A DNA stretch of 64,000 nt from Microthyrium microscopicum (GCA_010405405.1 MU004232.1:763481-827480); one strand, 5' to 3'. Numbered from the stretch's first letter, positions 35,641-46,703 are shown. A program made the numbers and translations. The notes: a model not told the origin generated them from the letters alone.

Positions 35641-37917
35641 TCAAAGCAAAGAAACATAACGAACTGAAGCTCTTTCATTGTCCGTCCAATCCATAGAACC
35701 ATGCACGTAGCAGTCCCCAACCACTCTGTAGCGACCCAGGTTACCTCCATACAACGGTCGTAATACTAAGGGCATAGAGATGCCGAGTATCTTGAAGACC
35801 AAATCGTCTCTCTTAAGAGAATTTGGTCCCAGACCATACAAGTCTGGACCCGCTTGGAAGAAACGGCGACCTACTGTCGCCGCTCGAATTGCATGATCAA
35901 GTTGGTGTGCTGGATCTGCAGATGCATGCATCACTGGGGGTCCAGCCTCTCGGAACTTGTCGCTTGGAAATTTACGTCCACCTTTGAAGGCTCTTCGCAT
36001 GGACTCTTTGACCCACTGACGATATATGGGTCGATCATCGTCAGTAAGTCTTCTGTATCCTGACGAGTTAGAGAAATCGCAGATAGCCCCACCGCAAATC
36101 GTTTGCCAAAAGAGATTCGAAACCTTTTCACAGCCCTTTGACAGGCTTGGGTACGACTTCTTCTTCCACGGTGGTAGTGGCCGCTTTTCAAACCAAAATG
36201 GCTCTGAGGCGTGGGCTTTAGCTTGCCACAGGGCCAATCTGTCTAGTGCAAAGTCATAAGGTTTGTTGGGATGTAAAGACTCCGAAAAGTCCGATATCAC
36301 AGCCAGCTGCATGCCCCGGACCTGCAAAATAGATCCAAGTTCACGGAAGAGAGTACTCCTATCAACGGTGGACTTGAATAATTTCGCAGCTTGTAATCTT
36401 TCTCGCTCGTAGGATGCATCAAAGTATGACCAATCTGTAATCCAAGAAGGCAAGCTTAGATTCGCAGGATATCGTTTTCTGCTTCCCAAGATTGCGTCTA
36501 ATGAACCTGTAGCTTCGAACAATGCTACGGCAGTTTCTTGAAGAACCTGGTGTAGACTTTTGTCAGCATAAACAGGTCGCAGACTAGTTCTGTTGTTGCT
36601 AACATCCTCCAATCCTAACAGAGCATACACTTTATCTCGTTGATCAGAGGCTTCTCGAGATCGTGCTGCTTGTAGGATGTCTAGTAAAGTGGCATTTGCA
36701 GTTGGTTTGGCTGCTTTCTGCCATGCCAAGGTCAGTTCAGCTCTCAGTCCTGGAGATGAGCATAGAGGTCGATCATCCGAGATGCTGGCCATCTTCCTTA
36801 TCTGCAAAAACTCTAGAATAGTTCTCGTAAACGTCGAAAGGGCGTCAGACAAAGTTTCATCAACGTTCTTTAGGAAGCCGCTACAGCAACTGTGGGCATG
36901 TAGATCGTAGCGAATTGCTGCATCTACAAACATACACCATGGTGCCTGGATAGGGCCTAGCACGACAGTTGCCTTGGTAGCTAATATGGTTTCTTGTATC
37001 ACCCAAACTCTGTTCCACCATGAACGCTCCATAAGCAGTTTCAGAGCCAATAATAGCTTGTGCTGGTCTAGATATGCCGGCACATGTTTTGTCTTGTTCA
37101 AGTGAAAGGGTATGTCTGCTGCTAAGGCACGCAGAAAGTAGAATAAATTGAGAGTTGGTTTCGATGATGGTCCTGCTGGGCGCAAAGACGATATCTGATA
37201 AAGACTCTGGACGTCTTTGGATGCTCTCCTACTGGATGAAGGAACGGTATCGACGATATTCTGCGAAGTTTCAAGGTGGCTCGACCTGGTTCGGAATTGG
37301 CCAATAGTTGAGAACACTTTTCCTAGTAACGATACCCGTGATTTGTCTAGTTCTGCTTCCAGTTTCTCCTCCGATATCTCTGGACCCAGCCAGATGATTA
37401 CCTCCTCAGCGTAGCGGTATATCTTTCGCATGAGATTGACCTGATGATGCTTTTCCGCGTCATTATTCTGGTCGATACACAATGAGTCGACCCATAGAAC
37501 TCTCTCTGATGAACTATGGCGTAGAACTATCAATGCTTCCAGGAGATTATCGGTGACTTCGATTGGACTGTCGTTGATGAACACAGTTTTGCTGCGTACA
37601 AAGTCTTTGCCATGGGTTTTCTTGCTTGCGCGTTCCTTCCAGGCATGCGATAGAGCTTTGTATGAGACTTCTTCGTTGTGGTGTGGAGCATCAAGATCTC
37701 GTATTAATATTGCACCGCGTATGGCATCACCCGGCTCGCCTGGATGAATTTTGAACAGCCTGATCTGGGCTAGCGACCGAACTAGACGTGGATATATGAT
37801 TGCTCTATTTACTGTGGTTTTGTTAGAACAGATTTCTGTGCGTATGTACGAAAATGACTTACTACGACTAAGACTGCCACTGTTGCTGACGTTAATGTCG
37901 CCATTTTGGAGTACCAT
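35641..37917 (-). CDS. HET-domain (heterokaryon incompatibility) protein
   Basis: Reads as one 758-codon frame, or as two exons, 37917-37863 and 37811-35641 (741 residues), because a 51-bp stretch with GTAAGT donor, CTAAC branch site and CAG acceptor lies inside it and keeps frame either way. I favour the spliced form, which removes RSKSFSYIRTEI. The HET domain is clear: YKALSHAWKER, then VLWVDSLCIDQNNDAEKHHQ and YRYAEEVIIWLGP, followed by a long C-terminal region with SWWNRVWVIQE and QRDKVYALLGL, both typical of fungal HET proteins. HET proteins trigger cell death when non-self hyphae fuse. The partner that would activate this one is not visible here. Confidence 0.93.
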   Translation of the reverse strand: MVLQNGDINVSNSGSLSRSKSFSYIRTEICSNKTTVNRAIIYPRLVRSLAQIRLFKIHPGEPGDAIRGAILIRDLDAPHHNEEVSYKALSHAWKERASKKTHGKDFVRSKTVFINDSPIEVTDNLLEALIVLRHSSSERVLWVDSLCIDQNNDAEKHHQVNLMRKIYRYAEEVIIWLGPEISEEKLEAELDKSRVSLLGKVFSTIGQFRTRSSHLETSQNIVDTVPSSSRRASKDVQSLYQISSLRPAGPSSKPTLNLFYFLRALAADIPFHLNKTKHVPAYLDQHKLLLALKLLMERSWWNRVWVIQETILATKATVVLGPIQAPWCMFVDAAIRYDLHAHSCCSGFLKNVDETLSDALSTFTRTILEFLQIRKMASISDDRPLCSSPGLRAELTLAWQKAAKPTANATLLDILQAARSREASDQRDKVYALLGLEDVSNNRTSLRPVYADKSLHQVLQETAVALFEATGSLDAILGSRKRYPANLSLPSWITDWSYFDASYERERLQAAKLFKSTVDRSTLFRELGSILQVRGMQLAVISDFSESLHPNKPYDFALDRLALWQAKAHASEPFWFEKRPLPPWKKKSYPSLSKGCEKVSNLFWQTICGGAICDFSNSSGYRRLTDDDRPIYRQWVKESMRRAFKGGRKFPSDKFREAGPPVMHASADPAHQLDHAIRAATVGRRFFQAGPDLYGLGPNSLKRDDLVFKILGISMPLVLRPLYGGNLGRYRVVGDCYVHGSMDWTDNERASVRYVSLL

Positions 37918-38292
37918 TCCTCAGATCAGCCTTGCCAGCCTTGCCAACCTTGTAGGTCGTTATTGGAGCTTGACTACGCGGTATACCATATCTTGGTCAT
38001 ATAGCAGTAAGTTGTAGAATGCCTAGGAATGGGGCGCATAACCCACCATGAAATATGGACAAAGGATTATGAATCAAGTACAATATCTTGTATGTATATC
38101 TCAAGGAGTCAAGGTACAATGAGAAGGAGGATGGCTAACGATCGAACCAATCACCTTCGCATGAAGTCGCTCGAGAACTTCCACCCTATTTATAGTAGGC
38201 TGTACGTTGTACCGTACCGGCCTCCAAAAGCAACTCAGATCCATCACAGCTCATTCAGAAGACGTTGGATTGGCTTGCGTGTCAACGAGGCT
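37918..38292. other. Intergenic upstream of the HET gene
   Basis: About 375 bases. It holds the HET promoter. No motif or gene is seen. Confidence 0.4.
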
Positions 38293-38652
38293 TCAATGCC
38301 AAGCGCTTCGCCTCACTGATGAAAAAGCCAAGCCTTCGGATTCAAGCTTTCGCTCTTCAATAGCATAGGCTGAACTTAACGAGCCCATCGCTAGCAAAAT
38401 TCCCGTGAACTGATCCAAATCGGTCCAATTCGCCCCGGATCGGGGGAAAGCCCATGTCCACTCGTCGAGCCTAGGTAGAAACAATGCCATCCGAGCAATC
38501 GTCAGGCCTAGTAACGTGATGGCTGCAAATCTTTGCTTAGACGGTCTGTGTGTAGGTTTTTGGTTGAACAGCACGAACAACAATGTTACCAGTGGATCAT
38601 AGCTCTTAGTTGGCCGACTGAGTAAGGTGCGGCCAATGAGCCTGGTTTTCAC
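38293..38652 (-). CDS. Doubtful hypothetical ORF
   Basis: A 119-codon open frame without a good ATG at its start (it opens on GTG); it would need an upstream exon. One hydrophobic stretch (FAAITLLGLTIARMALFL) and a second weak one (FTGILLAMGSLSSAYAI) suggest a small membrane protein. Possible acceptors (TTTCAAG, TTCAG) lie just upstream, but no convincing first exon was found. No family recognised. It could be chance. Confidence 0.25.
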   Translation of the reverse strand: MKTRLIGRTLLSRPTKSYDPLVTLLFVLFNQKPTHRPSKQRFAAITLLGLTIARMALFLPRLDEWTWAFPRSGANWTDLDQFTGILLAMGSLSSAYAIEERKLESEGLAFSSVRRSAWH

Positions 38653-39022
38653 GAACTGAACTTGAAATTAGCAGGCTGGCAAATATATGTTTTTTAGACA
38701 GACTTGTAACTCCTTTGCTGAAAGTCATCCTGCGAAATCCACCCAAGCTTTCTCTGTTGTATACACAGGATATCAACGCTAAACGCGCAGATTGGTTGAC
38801 AAAAGAGTGAATTCATTAGGAAATGTCTTACATGCCACAACAGCAAAGCATCTTACAGCCGTTGGTATCGGCTACAAACCAAACCAGTCTGCGTCTTAGC
38901 CCACCAGGTATCAAGACACCAATACTTATACAACAGGCCATTCGGCCTTCCAGACATTATCGTTACTCAAAGGTACACACTCAATACCGCACCTAGCCCG
39001 ACTTCCCGCCACTCTCGTGTGG

Positions 39023-40401
39023 TCACGAAGGTCCGACAGCCGGGACATTCTTTGACGGCATACTAGCAGATGGAACACTCGTAGATGCCGCTGCATTTGT
39101 AGACGCAATCGCACCAGGCTCAGCGGACAGAAGCTGCTCCTCAGCAGCCCTCCGTTTTGCAAACATACTTTTGAAAGTGCCAAGCCAGCGAGCCAGATCA
39201 TCCTCATCTCTAGCACAGAAGCGCCAGCCGCGCTCTTCGGTGATGATCTGCATGCAGAATTGGCGTTTGGGATTTCGGGATGGAGAGTCGATTTCGACAG
39301 CGTTGATTATTGATGGGAAGGAGAGGATTAAGAGGGGAGAATACTCCTACAATGACTTGTTAGTTTATAGAGTGGGAAAAAGTGCTGAAGGTATAAATAC
39401 CTGCTCGTTGGGATAAATAGCTAGGCCTTTCGGTCGTAATACAGCCCATACAGGCTTCCACTTTTTGACACCTCCTTTGCGTTTGATCAAATAAATCTTT
39501 CCGGAGCGGAGAATGCGTTCTTGGTCCATTTCTGTCATACTAGCCGAGCGTAGTGGACCGAGAGCCTTAGGTGCGGAATCGTTGTTTGTAGGAGGGACGG
39601 AGAGTGATATTGAGGAGCCGGGGAAGTTGGCTGCGCCTATTGAAGATATGCTACTAAATGATGCTACCGATGTACCATATGGACCTGAGTTTTGGTGTGC
39701 GTTGCTCGTCTTTCTGCTGCCTGGTACTGATATTGCTTTAGACGATGTAGGTTGAGGAACAATAATGTCTTCCGATGCGTCTTCCTCTTCACTAGTACCT
39801 AGACCGCTCTCCCACTCATCTATCCGTGCCGATACACGCAGCTGATGCACCCATTCATCGGCTTCTTGTTCAGACCTTGCATCAAAGTGGAAGTTGCGAG
39901 GCGGTGTGAAGACGGTAAAAAGGCCAGGTCGTGGTCGTTTCGATTTCCGCCTGCGCGCAACAGCAGTGATCTCGGTAAGCGATATGCTATGTCGGAGCGC
40001 AGTATGTTCCTTGTCGGCGTAAAGGGATAGGCAAAGAGGCCGCAGAACGATAAAGGTGGTCTTGTACTTCTGTAGAGCTGGTTAATGGGCGCTACTCAGT
40101 TGACGGGATCAATGTCTACTTTTGTCTTGCGCCCCTTCTTGAGCAGTTCGCCGGCTCTTATCTCTCTATCGAACTCAAAACACCCCTTTTCGTTGACGGG
40201 CGAGAAGGTGGCCGCATCAATATGCGCACCACGCGAATCGCCAGGCGGCGACGAAGCTATTACGGACGCCAGCTTGACTTTCTTTGGCGATGTAGTCTGC
40301 TGGGAGGTTGCTATGGACAAGTTCTGAGCGTTCGGAAGGTTTGAGAGGGGTGAAACGGCGGAATGGGAAGTGGTAGCGTTTTGAGAGGATTGGGGGAGCA
40401 T
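39023..40401 (-). CDS. OPY1: Two-PH-domain protein, Opy1-like
   Basis: Three exons, 40401-40120, 40069-39401 and 39346-39023, encode 424 residues with all phases zero. The first junction rebuilds a PH domain (AGELLKKGRKTK, KYKTTFIVLRPLCLSLY, EQEADEWVHQL). The second rebuilds another (SGKIYLIKRKGGVKKWKPVWAVLRPKG read in pieces, LAIYPNEQ, EYSPLLILSFPSI, GWRFCARDEDDLARWLGTF). A Ser-rich linker separates them. S. cerevisiae Opy1 has two PH domains and acts as a PI(4,5)P2 sensor that modulates PIP5-kinase. A similar plasma-membrane phosphoinositide role is likely, though orthology rests on architecture. Confidence 0.87.
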
Positions 40402-41250
40402 GATGGGCGCGGTATGAAACGTGAGCGGTTGAGAGATTTGGTTGAGTGGATGACGTCTATCCAGTCGTCGCAACAGAGGCGCCAATGTTGAGGCAAAGCA
40501 AAGCTGAGCTGGTTGTATGAGGAAGATCAAGACATGTCAACAAAGAAGTAGGAGACATTGACATTGACATGTTTACTCTGAAGACAGAGGCAGGAAGGGA
40601 GGAGAGGTTGAGAATTAAAGAAGGAAAGAGTGTCTGTTGGTCGCTCTTTCCTTGGTGAGCCAGCCGCACCTGCCTCCAGCTGCAATTCGAGTTGACATTT
40701 TATCTGCAGTCAGTTGTACAGTGGCAGAAAACGGGGCTAAATCGAGGTCGGGTATAATGAGAATTGCCTTGCAGGGATGGGCTAATCCGAGTGGCAAGCA
40801 CCACACGGAGGCTCCTGCAACTGACAGGGATCAGAGTTCTGCAGTTCTGAGCACGGCCCGAGATTAGATCCGCGCGGCTGTATGCCATAGCCGCCACCAA
40901 TCGCGCCTCCGTTTCAGCTTCTTTATTTTTTAAGCATTCATGTTTAACCGCAAAACTTCATCGAGATTTCGATGGTAGACAAGATTGTATGGCTTACGTA
41001 TGATGAACTGATCTTTTCACTCCAAGAAGCTACAGTGCGGCGGGACCTTAAGATCCGGCATGAGGCCCTAGCCGATGAATCACTGTGAGCTCATGCCTGT
41101 AAAAGGTACAACCTTGTGCCCAAACTCCGAAAATATCTTGTCCATCAGAAAAATCATATCCCAATCACTGCCGATTATAAATACCACCAATCCCCATAAA
41201 TCCCTTTAAACCCATCCCTTACTGTTGCAAACTACTTCCAATCGCCCGCC
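40402..41250. other. Divergent promoter of OPY1-like and EFL1
   Basis: About 850 bases between divergent starts. A TATA-like tataaatacc lies at about 41175, some 75 bases before the EFL1 ATG. No gene supported. Confidence 0.5.
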
Positions 41251-44200
41251 ATGCCAGTGGTATCCGCCCAAAAGCTCATTGCGCTCCAGCGTTCTCCTGA
41301 GCGCATAAGAAACATCTGCATTCTCGCCCACGTAGACCATGGCAAAACATCACTCTCTGATGCCCTCCTGGCCACAAATGGAATTATATCGCCCAAACTT
41401 GCCGGTAAAATCCGATATCTGGACTCACGGCCGGATGAACAGTTGAGGGGAATTACTATGGAGTCCAGTGCAATATCTTTATACTTTTCCATGATGCGAC
41501 GAAAGGCGGCAGAAAATGGGGCAGCAGCTGGTGAGGTAGCGCCCCAAATGGAAGAATATCTAATCAATTTGATTGATTCGCCTGGTCATATCGATTTTCA
41601 GTCAGAAGTCTCCACTGCGTCACGGCTATGCGATGGCGCTGTTGTTCTTATTGATGCAGTTGAGGGCGTGTGCAGTCAGACAGTCACGGTCTTACGGCAA
41701 ACTTGGGTTGAGAAACTAAAACCTATTCTCGTCATAAATAAGATGGACCGGCTGATTACCGAGCTGGAACTGACGCCTGCTGAAGCATACATTCATCTCA
41801 GCAAACTTCTCGAAAACGTCAATGTTGTCATGGGCAGTTTCTTTCAGGGCGAACGCATGGAGGAAGATCTTAGATGGCGAGAAAGACTGGAGGAACGCGC
41901 AAATGCTGCTGCAGCCAAGGCACAAGAAAAAGAATCACTGAACATTAGCGATACAGCCTCTGTGACGACAGATGGCCAAGATTACGAAGAGAAAGATGAT
42001 GAGGACATTTACTTTGCGCCCGAGAAGAACAATGTCGTTTTCAGCAGCGCTATTGATGGCTGGGCATTCACGGTCAAGCAATTTGCTGGAATATACGAGA
42101 AAAAGCTTGGAATCAAAAGATCTGTGCTCGAAAAAGTTCTTTGGGGTGACTTTTATCTGGATCCAAAGACAAAACGGATTCTCGGTTCGAAACATTTGAA
42201 AGGTCGCCATCTAAAGCCTATTATTGTTCAGTTGGTCTTAGACAACGTCTGGGCTGTCTATCAAGCAACTACTGGTGGGCCAAATCGCAAAGGCGATGAA
42301 GCGCTTCTCACCAAAATCCTAACATCACTCAACATTTCGATACCAACACACATTCTCAAATCTCGGAATGCTCAAAATATTCTTACTACACTCTTCGCTA
42401 AATGGCTGCCTTTGAGCACGGCAGTCTTGGTTTCTGTCATTGAGCAACTCCCATCACCTCCAACAGCTCAAGCAAAGAGAATGCCAGCTTTACTCGACTC
42501 TTCTCCTGGAGCAACAGACATTTCTTCGGAGATCCGAACAGCCACATGCGACTTTACACAGGCCGACGACCAGCCGGTGCTGGCTTTTGTCAGTAAAATG
42601 GTAGCTGTCAAAGAAAGCGAACTTCCTCGCAACAAACGGCCGGCCGGTCGCACTCTCACTGCAGAAGAAGCCCGAGAATTAGCAAGAAAGAAAAGAGCTG
42701 AGATAGCACAAGCTCAATCAACAGACGGAGCAGAGCCGGACTTGTCTAACCTCACTTCTGCTCTGGGTGCCACAGAATTAGACGACACTACAAGCAAGCC
42801 TGAAACGCAGGAGAACGAGGATCCTGAGCATCTCATCGGTTTCGCTAGACTGTACTCCGGCACATTGAAAGTCGGCGCTGAGATATATGTCATTCCTCCC
42901 AAATATTCAGCATCACATCCCGATAAGCCTGCCGCAATTGCCGTCAAGGTCGAGGGCCTATATCTCCTCATGGGCCGAGCGTTAGAAGCTTTAGACTCAG
43001 TACCAGCTGGGTCAATTTTCGGGATCTCTGGCCTAGAAAATGTCCTGCTAAAATCGGGCACTCTCAGCAGCTCACCAAGAGGAGCACCCAATTTAGCTGG
43101 CATCGCAAGTACTCAGGTCTCCCCAATTGTGCGCGTAGCTCTTGAGCCGGAACATCCTGCAGATCTGGACAAAATGATTGCGGGCCTCAAACTACTTGAG
43201 CGTTCAGATCCGTGTGCTACCTATGAGCAACTGGAGAGCGGAGAACATATCCTTGCTACAGCGGGAGAATTACATCTGGAGAGATGTCTCAAGGATCTTC
43301 GAGAGCGCTTTGCGAGATGCGAAATTACCTCATCTGAACCTATTGTTCCGTTTCGAGAGGGTATTATCAATGCCCCATCAGTCTCTGGTGAAATGGCGAT
43401 TGGTCCTCGAGGAACGGCTGAAGTCGATATCTCCAAAGGCGTAATCAATATCCGACTACGCGTCCGCCCTCTGCCGACAGAAGTCATGGAATTTCTCATC
43501 AGCCATACTTCTTGCATGAAACGCGTAGTCGCTGAACAACGAGGCCATGAGGGCCACGTCGAAGACTCCGACTCCGACTCACCCGATGTAGTAGATGTAG
43601 CTGGCGAAAAAGAAACCGGCACTGAAATGTCCACCGCCGAATTCGAGAAAGTTCTCCGCGAAACATTCGCCAGCCTTAAGGGTGACAAAGAACACTGGGC
43701 CAGCATCGTCGACAAAATCATCGCTTTTGGCCCACGAGGCGTCGGCCCAAACCTTTTTCTAGACACCACCGGCCAACTCGGCAAACCCATCTTCTCCAAC
43801 AACAACCCAACTGCAGTCTCGACCGTAGCAATTTCCGATAAAATTCGCTACGCATTCCAGCTCGCCACCTCCCAAGGGCCTCTCTGCCACGAACCAACAC
43901 AAGGTCTCGCCGTTTCCATCGAATCCATCACGACTTCAGCGACCGAGCCAAATGACACCAATAACATGACACGCCTGACATCCGAAATCATAAAATCCGT
44001 GCGCCAGTCAATCCACACCGCCATGCTAGAATTCTCCCCTCGTCTACACCTCGCGACCTACTCCTGCGAAATCTCCGCACCCACCGAATCTCTCGGCCGC
44101 GTCTATCCAGTTCTAACGCGCCGCCACGCAACCATCCTCTCCGAAACACTCCACGAAGCCTCCAACGTCTATACCATAACATCTCTCCTACCTCTTCACG

Positions 44201-44460
44201 AATCTTTTGGATTTAGCGATGAGATCCGCAAGAGAACGAGTGGTGGCGCGACGGCTCAAATGGTGTTCCATGGCTTTGAGATGTTGGATGAGGATCCGTT
44301 TTGGGTGCCGGCGACGGAGGAGGAGAAGGAGGATTTAGGAGATACGGCTGATCGGGAGAATAGGGCGAAGGCATTGGTTGATGGTATTAGGGGACGTAAA
44401 GGCCTTTTGGTGCTTGGGAAGGGGTTGGATGGGGAGAAGGGGAAGAATTTGAAACGATAG
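41251..44460 (+). CDS. EFL1: Ribosome assembly GTPase EFL1/RIA1 (EF-2-like)
   Basis: A single exon of 1069 residues. GTPase motifs seen: G1 AHVDHGKTS, the switch region with RGITMESSAISL, G3 DSPGHIDF and G4 NKMD. The Glu/Ser-rich insertion after the G domain and the later blocks (GELHLERCLKDLRERF, GPRGVGPNLFLD, RRHATILSETLHEAS, the end QMVFHGFEMLDEDPFW) follow the EF-2 domain order and match Efl1 rather than EF-2, with no diphthamide loop evident. Efl1 with Sdo1/SBDS releases Tif6/eIF6 from late cytoplasmic pre-60S subunits. It is intact and constitutive-looking, with a GTP-binding core of ordinary quality. Confidence 0.95.
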   Translation: MPVVSAQKLIALQRSPERIRNICILAHVDHGKTSLSDALLATNGIISPKLAGKIRYLDSRPDEQLRGITMESSAISLYFSMMRRKAAENGAAAGEVAPQMEEYLINLIDSPGHIDFQSEVSTASRLCDGAVVLIDAVEGVCSQTVTVLRQTWVEKLKPILVINKMDRLITELELTPAEAYIHLSKLLENVNVVMGSFFQGERMEEDLRWRERLEERANAAAAKAQEKESLNISDTASVTTDGQDYEEKDDEDIYFAPEKNNVVFSSAIDGWAFTVKQFAGIYEKKLGIKRSVLEKVLWGDFYLDPKTKRILGSKHLKGRHLKPIIVQLVLDNVWAVYQATTGGPNRKGDEALLTKILTSLNISIPTHILKSRNAQNILTTLFAKWLPLSTAVLVSVIEQLPSPPTAQAKRMPALLDSSPGATDISSEIRTATCDFTQADDQPVLAFVSKMVAVKESELPRNKRPAGRTLTAEEARELARKKRAEIAQAQSTDGAEPDLSNLTSALGATELDDTTSKPETQENEDPEHLIGFARLYSGTLKVGAEIYVIPPKYSASHPDKPAAIAVKVEGLYLLMGRALEALDSVPAGSIFGISGLENVLLKSGTLSSSPRGAPNLAGIASTQVSPIVRVALEPEHPADLDKMIAGLKLLERSDPCATYEQLESGEHILATAGELHLERCLKDLRERFARCEITSSEPIVPFREGIINAPSVSGEMAIGPRGTAEVDISKGVINIRLRVRPLPTEVMEFLISHTSCMKRVVAEQRGHEGHVEDSDSDSPDVVDVAGEKETGTEMSTAEFEKVLRETFASLKGDKEHWASIVDKIIAFGPRGVGPNLFLDTTGQLGKPIFSNNNPTAVSTVAISDKIRYAFQLATSQGPLCHEPTQGLAVSIESITTSATEPNDTNNMTRLTSEIIKSVRQSIHTAMLEFSPRLHLATYSCEISAPTESLGRVYPVLTRRHATILSETLHEASNVYTITSLLPLHESFGFSDEIRKRTSGGATAQMVFHGFEMLDEDPFWVPATEEEKEDLGDTADRENRAKALVDGIRGRKGLLVLGKGLDGEKGKNLKR

Positions 44461-44539
44461 AGAGTGATGATATATGAGAAGAAAAAATCCATGATGCATG
44501 AAATTATGTATGTCGTATATACTAGACGAATAGACGAGT

Positions 44540-45435
44540 TTAGAATTTTTCTAAAGCGGGCCTCATGTCCAACTCATGAGTCCACAAACAGGCTTCTTGC
44601 TCGTGTAGGAATAGATATGTCTTGCCTACAGCTTCCGCACTCATCCTTTTACCTGCCTTAGTATCCTCGCTGTCCTCATCACGAATGCCACCATTCGCAA
44701 TGGCATGCACAACATGGACACCTTTCTCGCTCATCTCGCGGGCTAGTGATTGCGCCAACTGGCGTACACTTGCACGACCAGCACCATACGCTCCATATCC
44801 GATGTTGCAGCGCAACGCGCCAAGTGTGCCAGTGAAAATAATGGTCTGGAACACGTCAATACTCGTAGGAACGTGAACAGAACGGGACGGAACATACCCC
44901 TTTCTTCTCCGCTCCATCAGCAAGCCTAGCCTCCCCATGATCCTCAAACAACCGCTTCAAACTCTCCTGCGCAAACGTAAACGCACCACCAACATACGTC
45001 GTCAACGAGTCCGTAAAGTCCTGTCACAATCAGCCAAAGCTCACCCATACCTTATATACTCACCTCATGCGTTTCCTCCATAAATGGCTTCTTATGTGAA
45101 TGTTTCACACTAAAAATCGCCATTCTCAGCTTCAATCCTTTGAAGGATTCATGGGCCTTGATATCCTTAAACGTTTGCGAAAGTTTTTGTGGTGTGGTGT
45201 CTGTTGGAAAAGCTTCGAAGATTGCATCAGGGACATCATTACGTAGATTCTTTGCTAGATCTTGAAGGGGGTCGGGGCGACGGGCTAGGAGTGCTACTGC
45301 CAAGTTCCCTTTCGATGCGAGGATTCGTGCTATACCTGCGCCCTGGGGATGTTAGATGAGTGTTGGTGTGGTTGGGGGTTCAATTACTGTTGTTGGACCT
45401 GCGCCGATTAAAATTGCTAGGCCTGCTGGTGCCAT
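44540..45435 (-). CDS. Short-chain dehydrogenase-like protein with YxxxR
   Basis: Four exons, 45435-45388, 45342-45064, 45020-44898 and 44845-44540, encode 251 residues, all phase zero. The first junction rebuilds the nucleotide loop GAGPTTGAGIARILASKG. Later parts are VALLARRPDPL, VGGAFTFAQESLKRLF, TIIFTGTLGAL and YGAYGAGRASVRQLAQSLAREM. The usual catalytic YxxxK reads Y-G-A-G-R, so the lysine is replaced by arginine. The Ser position (IIFTGTLGA) is also Thr-like. Known SDR chemistry needs Tyr and Lys, so activity may be changed or lost. It could act as an NAD(P)-binding sensor. It is convergent with EFL1, with 79 bases between stops. Confidence 0.85.
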
Positions 45436-45850
45436 TTTTGGAGTTTTGATCTTTAGAGGAGTAATATTAGAATGTGGCTAAACTTTTGATGCCTTCAGGA
45501 ATAGGAGATTCAGAGCTGAACTTAGAAGTCTCCAGTTCTAAGATGGAGAGAGGTCATCAGCGCCGGATATAGGGTTTAATTCTCTTGATGTCATGATGCA
45601 TTTGATCATCATACTGTGCTTTCTTAGTTCATGACTCGGTGTTTCTTCTGTCTCACGTTTTTATATGTTTACAGTGAACACTGTTCTGGTCCGAATAGTT
45701 TTCTGACTTCTCTAGCTGTGGAATAGAAATAAGGCAGTCATCAATGTGACCAGTCCACCAGCTAGAATTTCTATGATCACGACTCATGCTACTGCTTTCA
45801 AAGGTTTATTCACATTCAGGTATTTTGGATCTCTTTGGATCACTATGACA
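45436..45850. other. Intergenic upstream of the SDR-like gene
   Basis: About 415 bases. Nothing recognised apart from the SDR promoter and the trailing edge of the micro-ORF array. Confidence 0.4.
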
Positions 45851-46703
45851 CTAGGGAGCCCAAATCATGTATAGCTGACTTTGTTTGGACAGTTTTAAGG
45901 CTGGGCATACCCAATATATTATCACACTTGTAAAGAGATGGATCACGCCAAGAACCATAATGCTAGCTGACTCTATTTCAAATTCTAAAGTCCAGGCATC
46001 TTCAGAAGCCAAACGCCCATGAAAAGACATGGAGCATGCTGATAATTGCAAAAACAGATACAGTGAGAGGAGCTGCAGAGGTTGTTACCAGTGATTCCTC
46101 CCTATTGTTCGCTACTATAGCGATGATGGCGCCTCCCATGACCAACGACGAGTTTACTTCAATTTGGAAGTCTACGAAAGCCACGCGCAGAGATGGACCA
46201 GGCCGAGGACTGTGATGATAGGTATAGCGAGGGGAGCGGTAGTATGTACTGCTAGCGATTCCTTGCTATTGTTCGCTAATACAGCCAAGACAGCCATGAC
46301 GGCTGCGGCTCCCATGAGAGCGTTACGATGGCTCAGATGTAGGAAGCCTAGAAAGCCCACAGAAAGAGATGGACCAGGCTGAGAAGTGCGATGATAGGTA
46401 TAGTGGAAGGGATGTCAGTGGTGGTTGCCAGTGAAACCTCACGACCGTAAGATAATGCGTGTCCTCCAGACAAGGCGGCGATGATGCCACCGGCGAAGAT
46501 GACAGCCACTTTTGCTACGGTGTGGGCTTTCAGAAAAGCCACAAGAACAGATGGATTAGGCCGAGAAGTGTGATAATAGAGATTGTCAGTGGAACGTCCG
46601 TAGTCGTTGCCAGTGAAGTGTGACGACCAGCAAATGAGGCTCCTGATCCGGCAATTGCTGCTACTGCTCCTCCTGATCCTGCTGCGGTCGCGGCTCCCGG
46701 CAT
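45851..46703 (-). repeat. Tandem array of about 180-bp units each coding a short hydrophobic peptide
   Basis: Five units on the minus strand, ends at 46530, 46348, 46172, 46002 and a decayed one near 45851. Unit 1 has an ATG at 46703 (57 residues). Each unit codes a hydrophobic helix, a short polar loop (SLATTT or similar) and a second helix ending near LGLVHLFLWAF, then a stop. Units 1 to 4 follow each other with a 13-base overlap between open frames and the same frame offset each time. Between units 1 and 2 most differences are in third codon positions, and the stop is kept as TGA/TAG/TAG/TGA in units 1-4, which suggests past selection on separate small peptides. No family recognised. They could be small two-helix membrane proteins, alternative last exons, or a dead duplication array. 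Confidence 0.55.
46530..46703 (-). CDS. Hydrophobic micro-ORF, array unit 1
   Basis: 57 residues starting MPGAATAAGSGG, then an Ala/Gly-rich helix, the polar loop GRHTSLATTTDVP and a C-terminal helix ISIITLLGLIHLFLWLF with stop. It is the only unit with an in-frame ATG at the expected start and is the best candidate for a real small gene. Upstream, a CTACAG near 46720 could be a splice acceptor. Confidence 0.4.
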   Translation of the reverse strand: MPGAATAAGSGGAVAAIAGSGASFAGRHTSLATTTDVPLTISIITLLGLIHLFLWLF

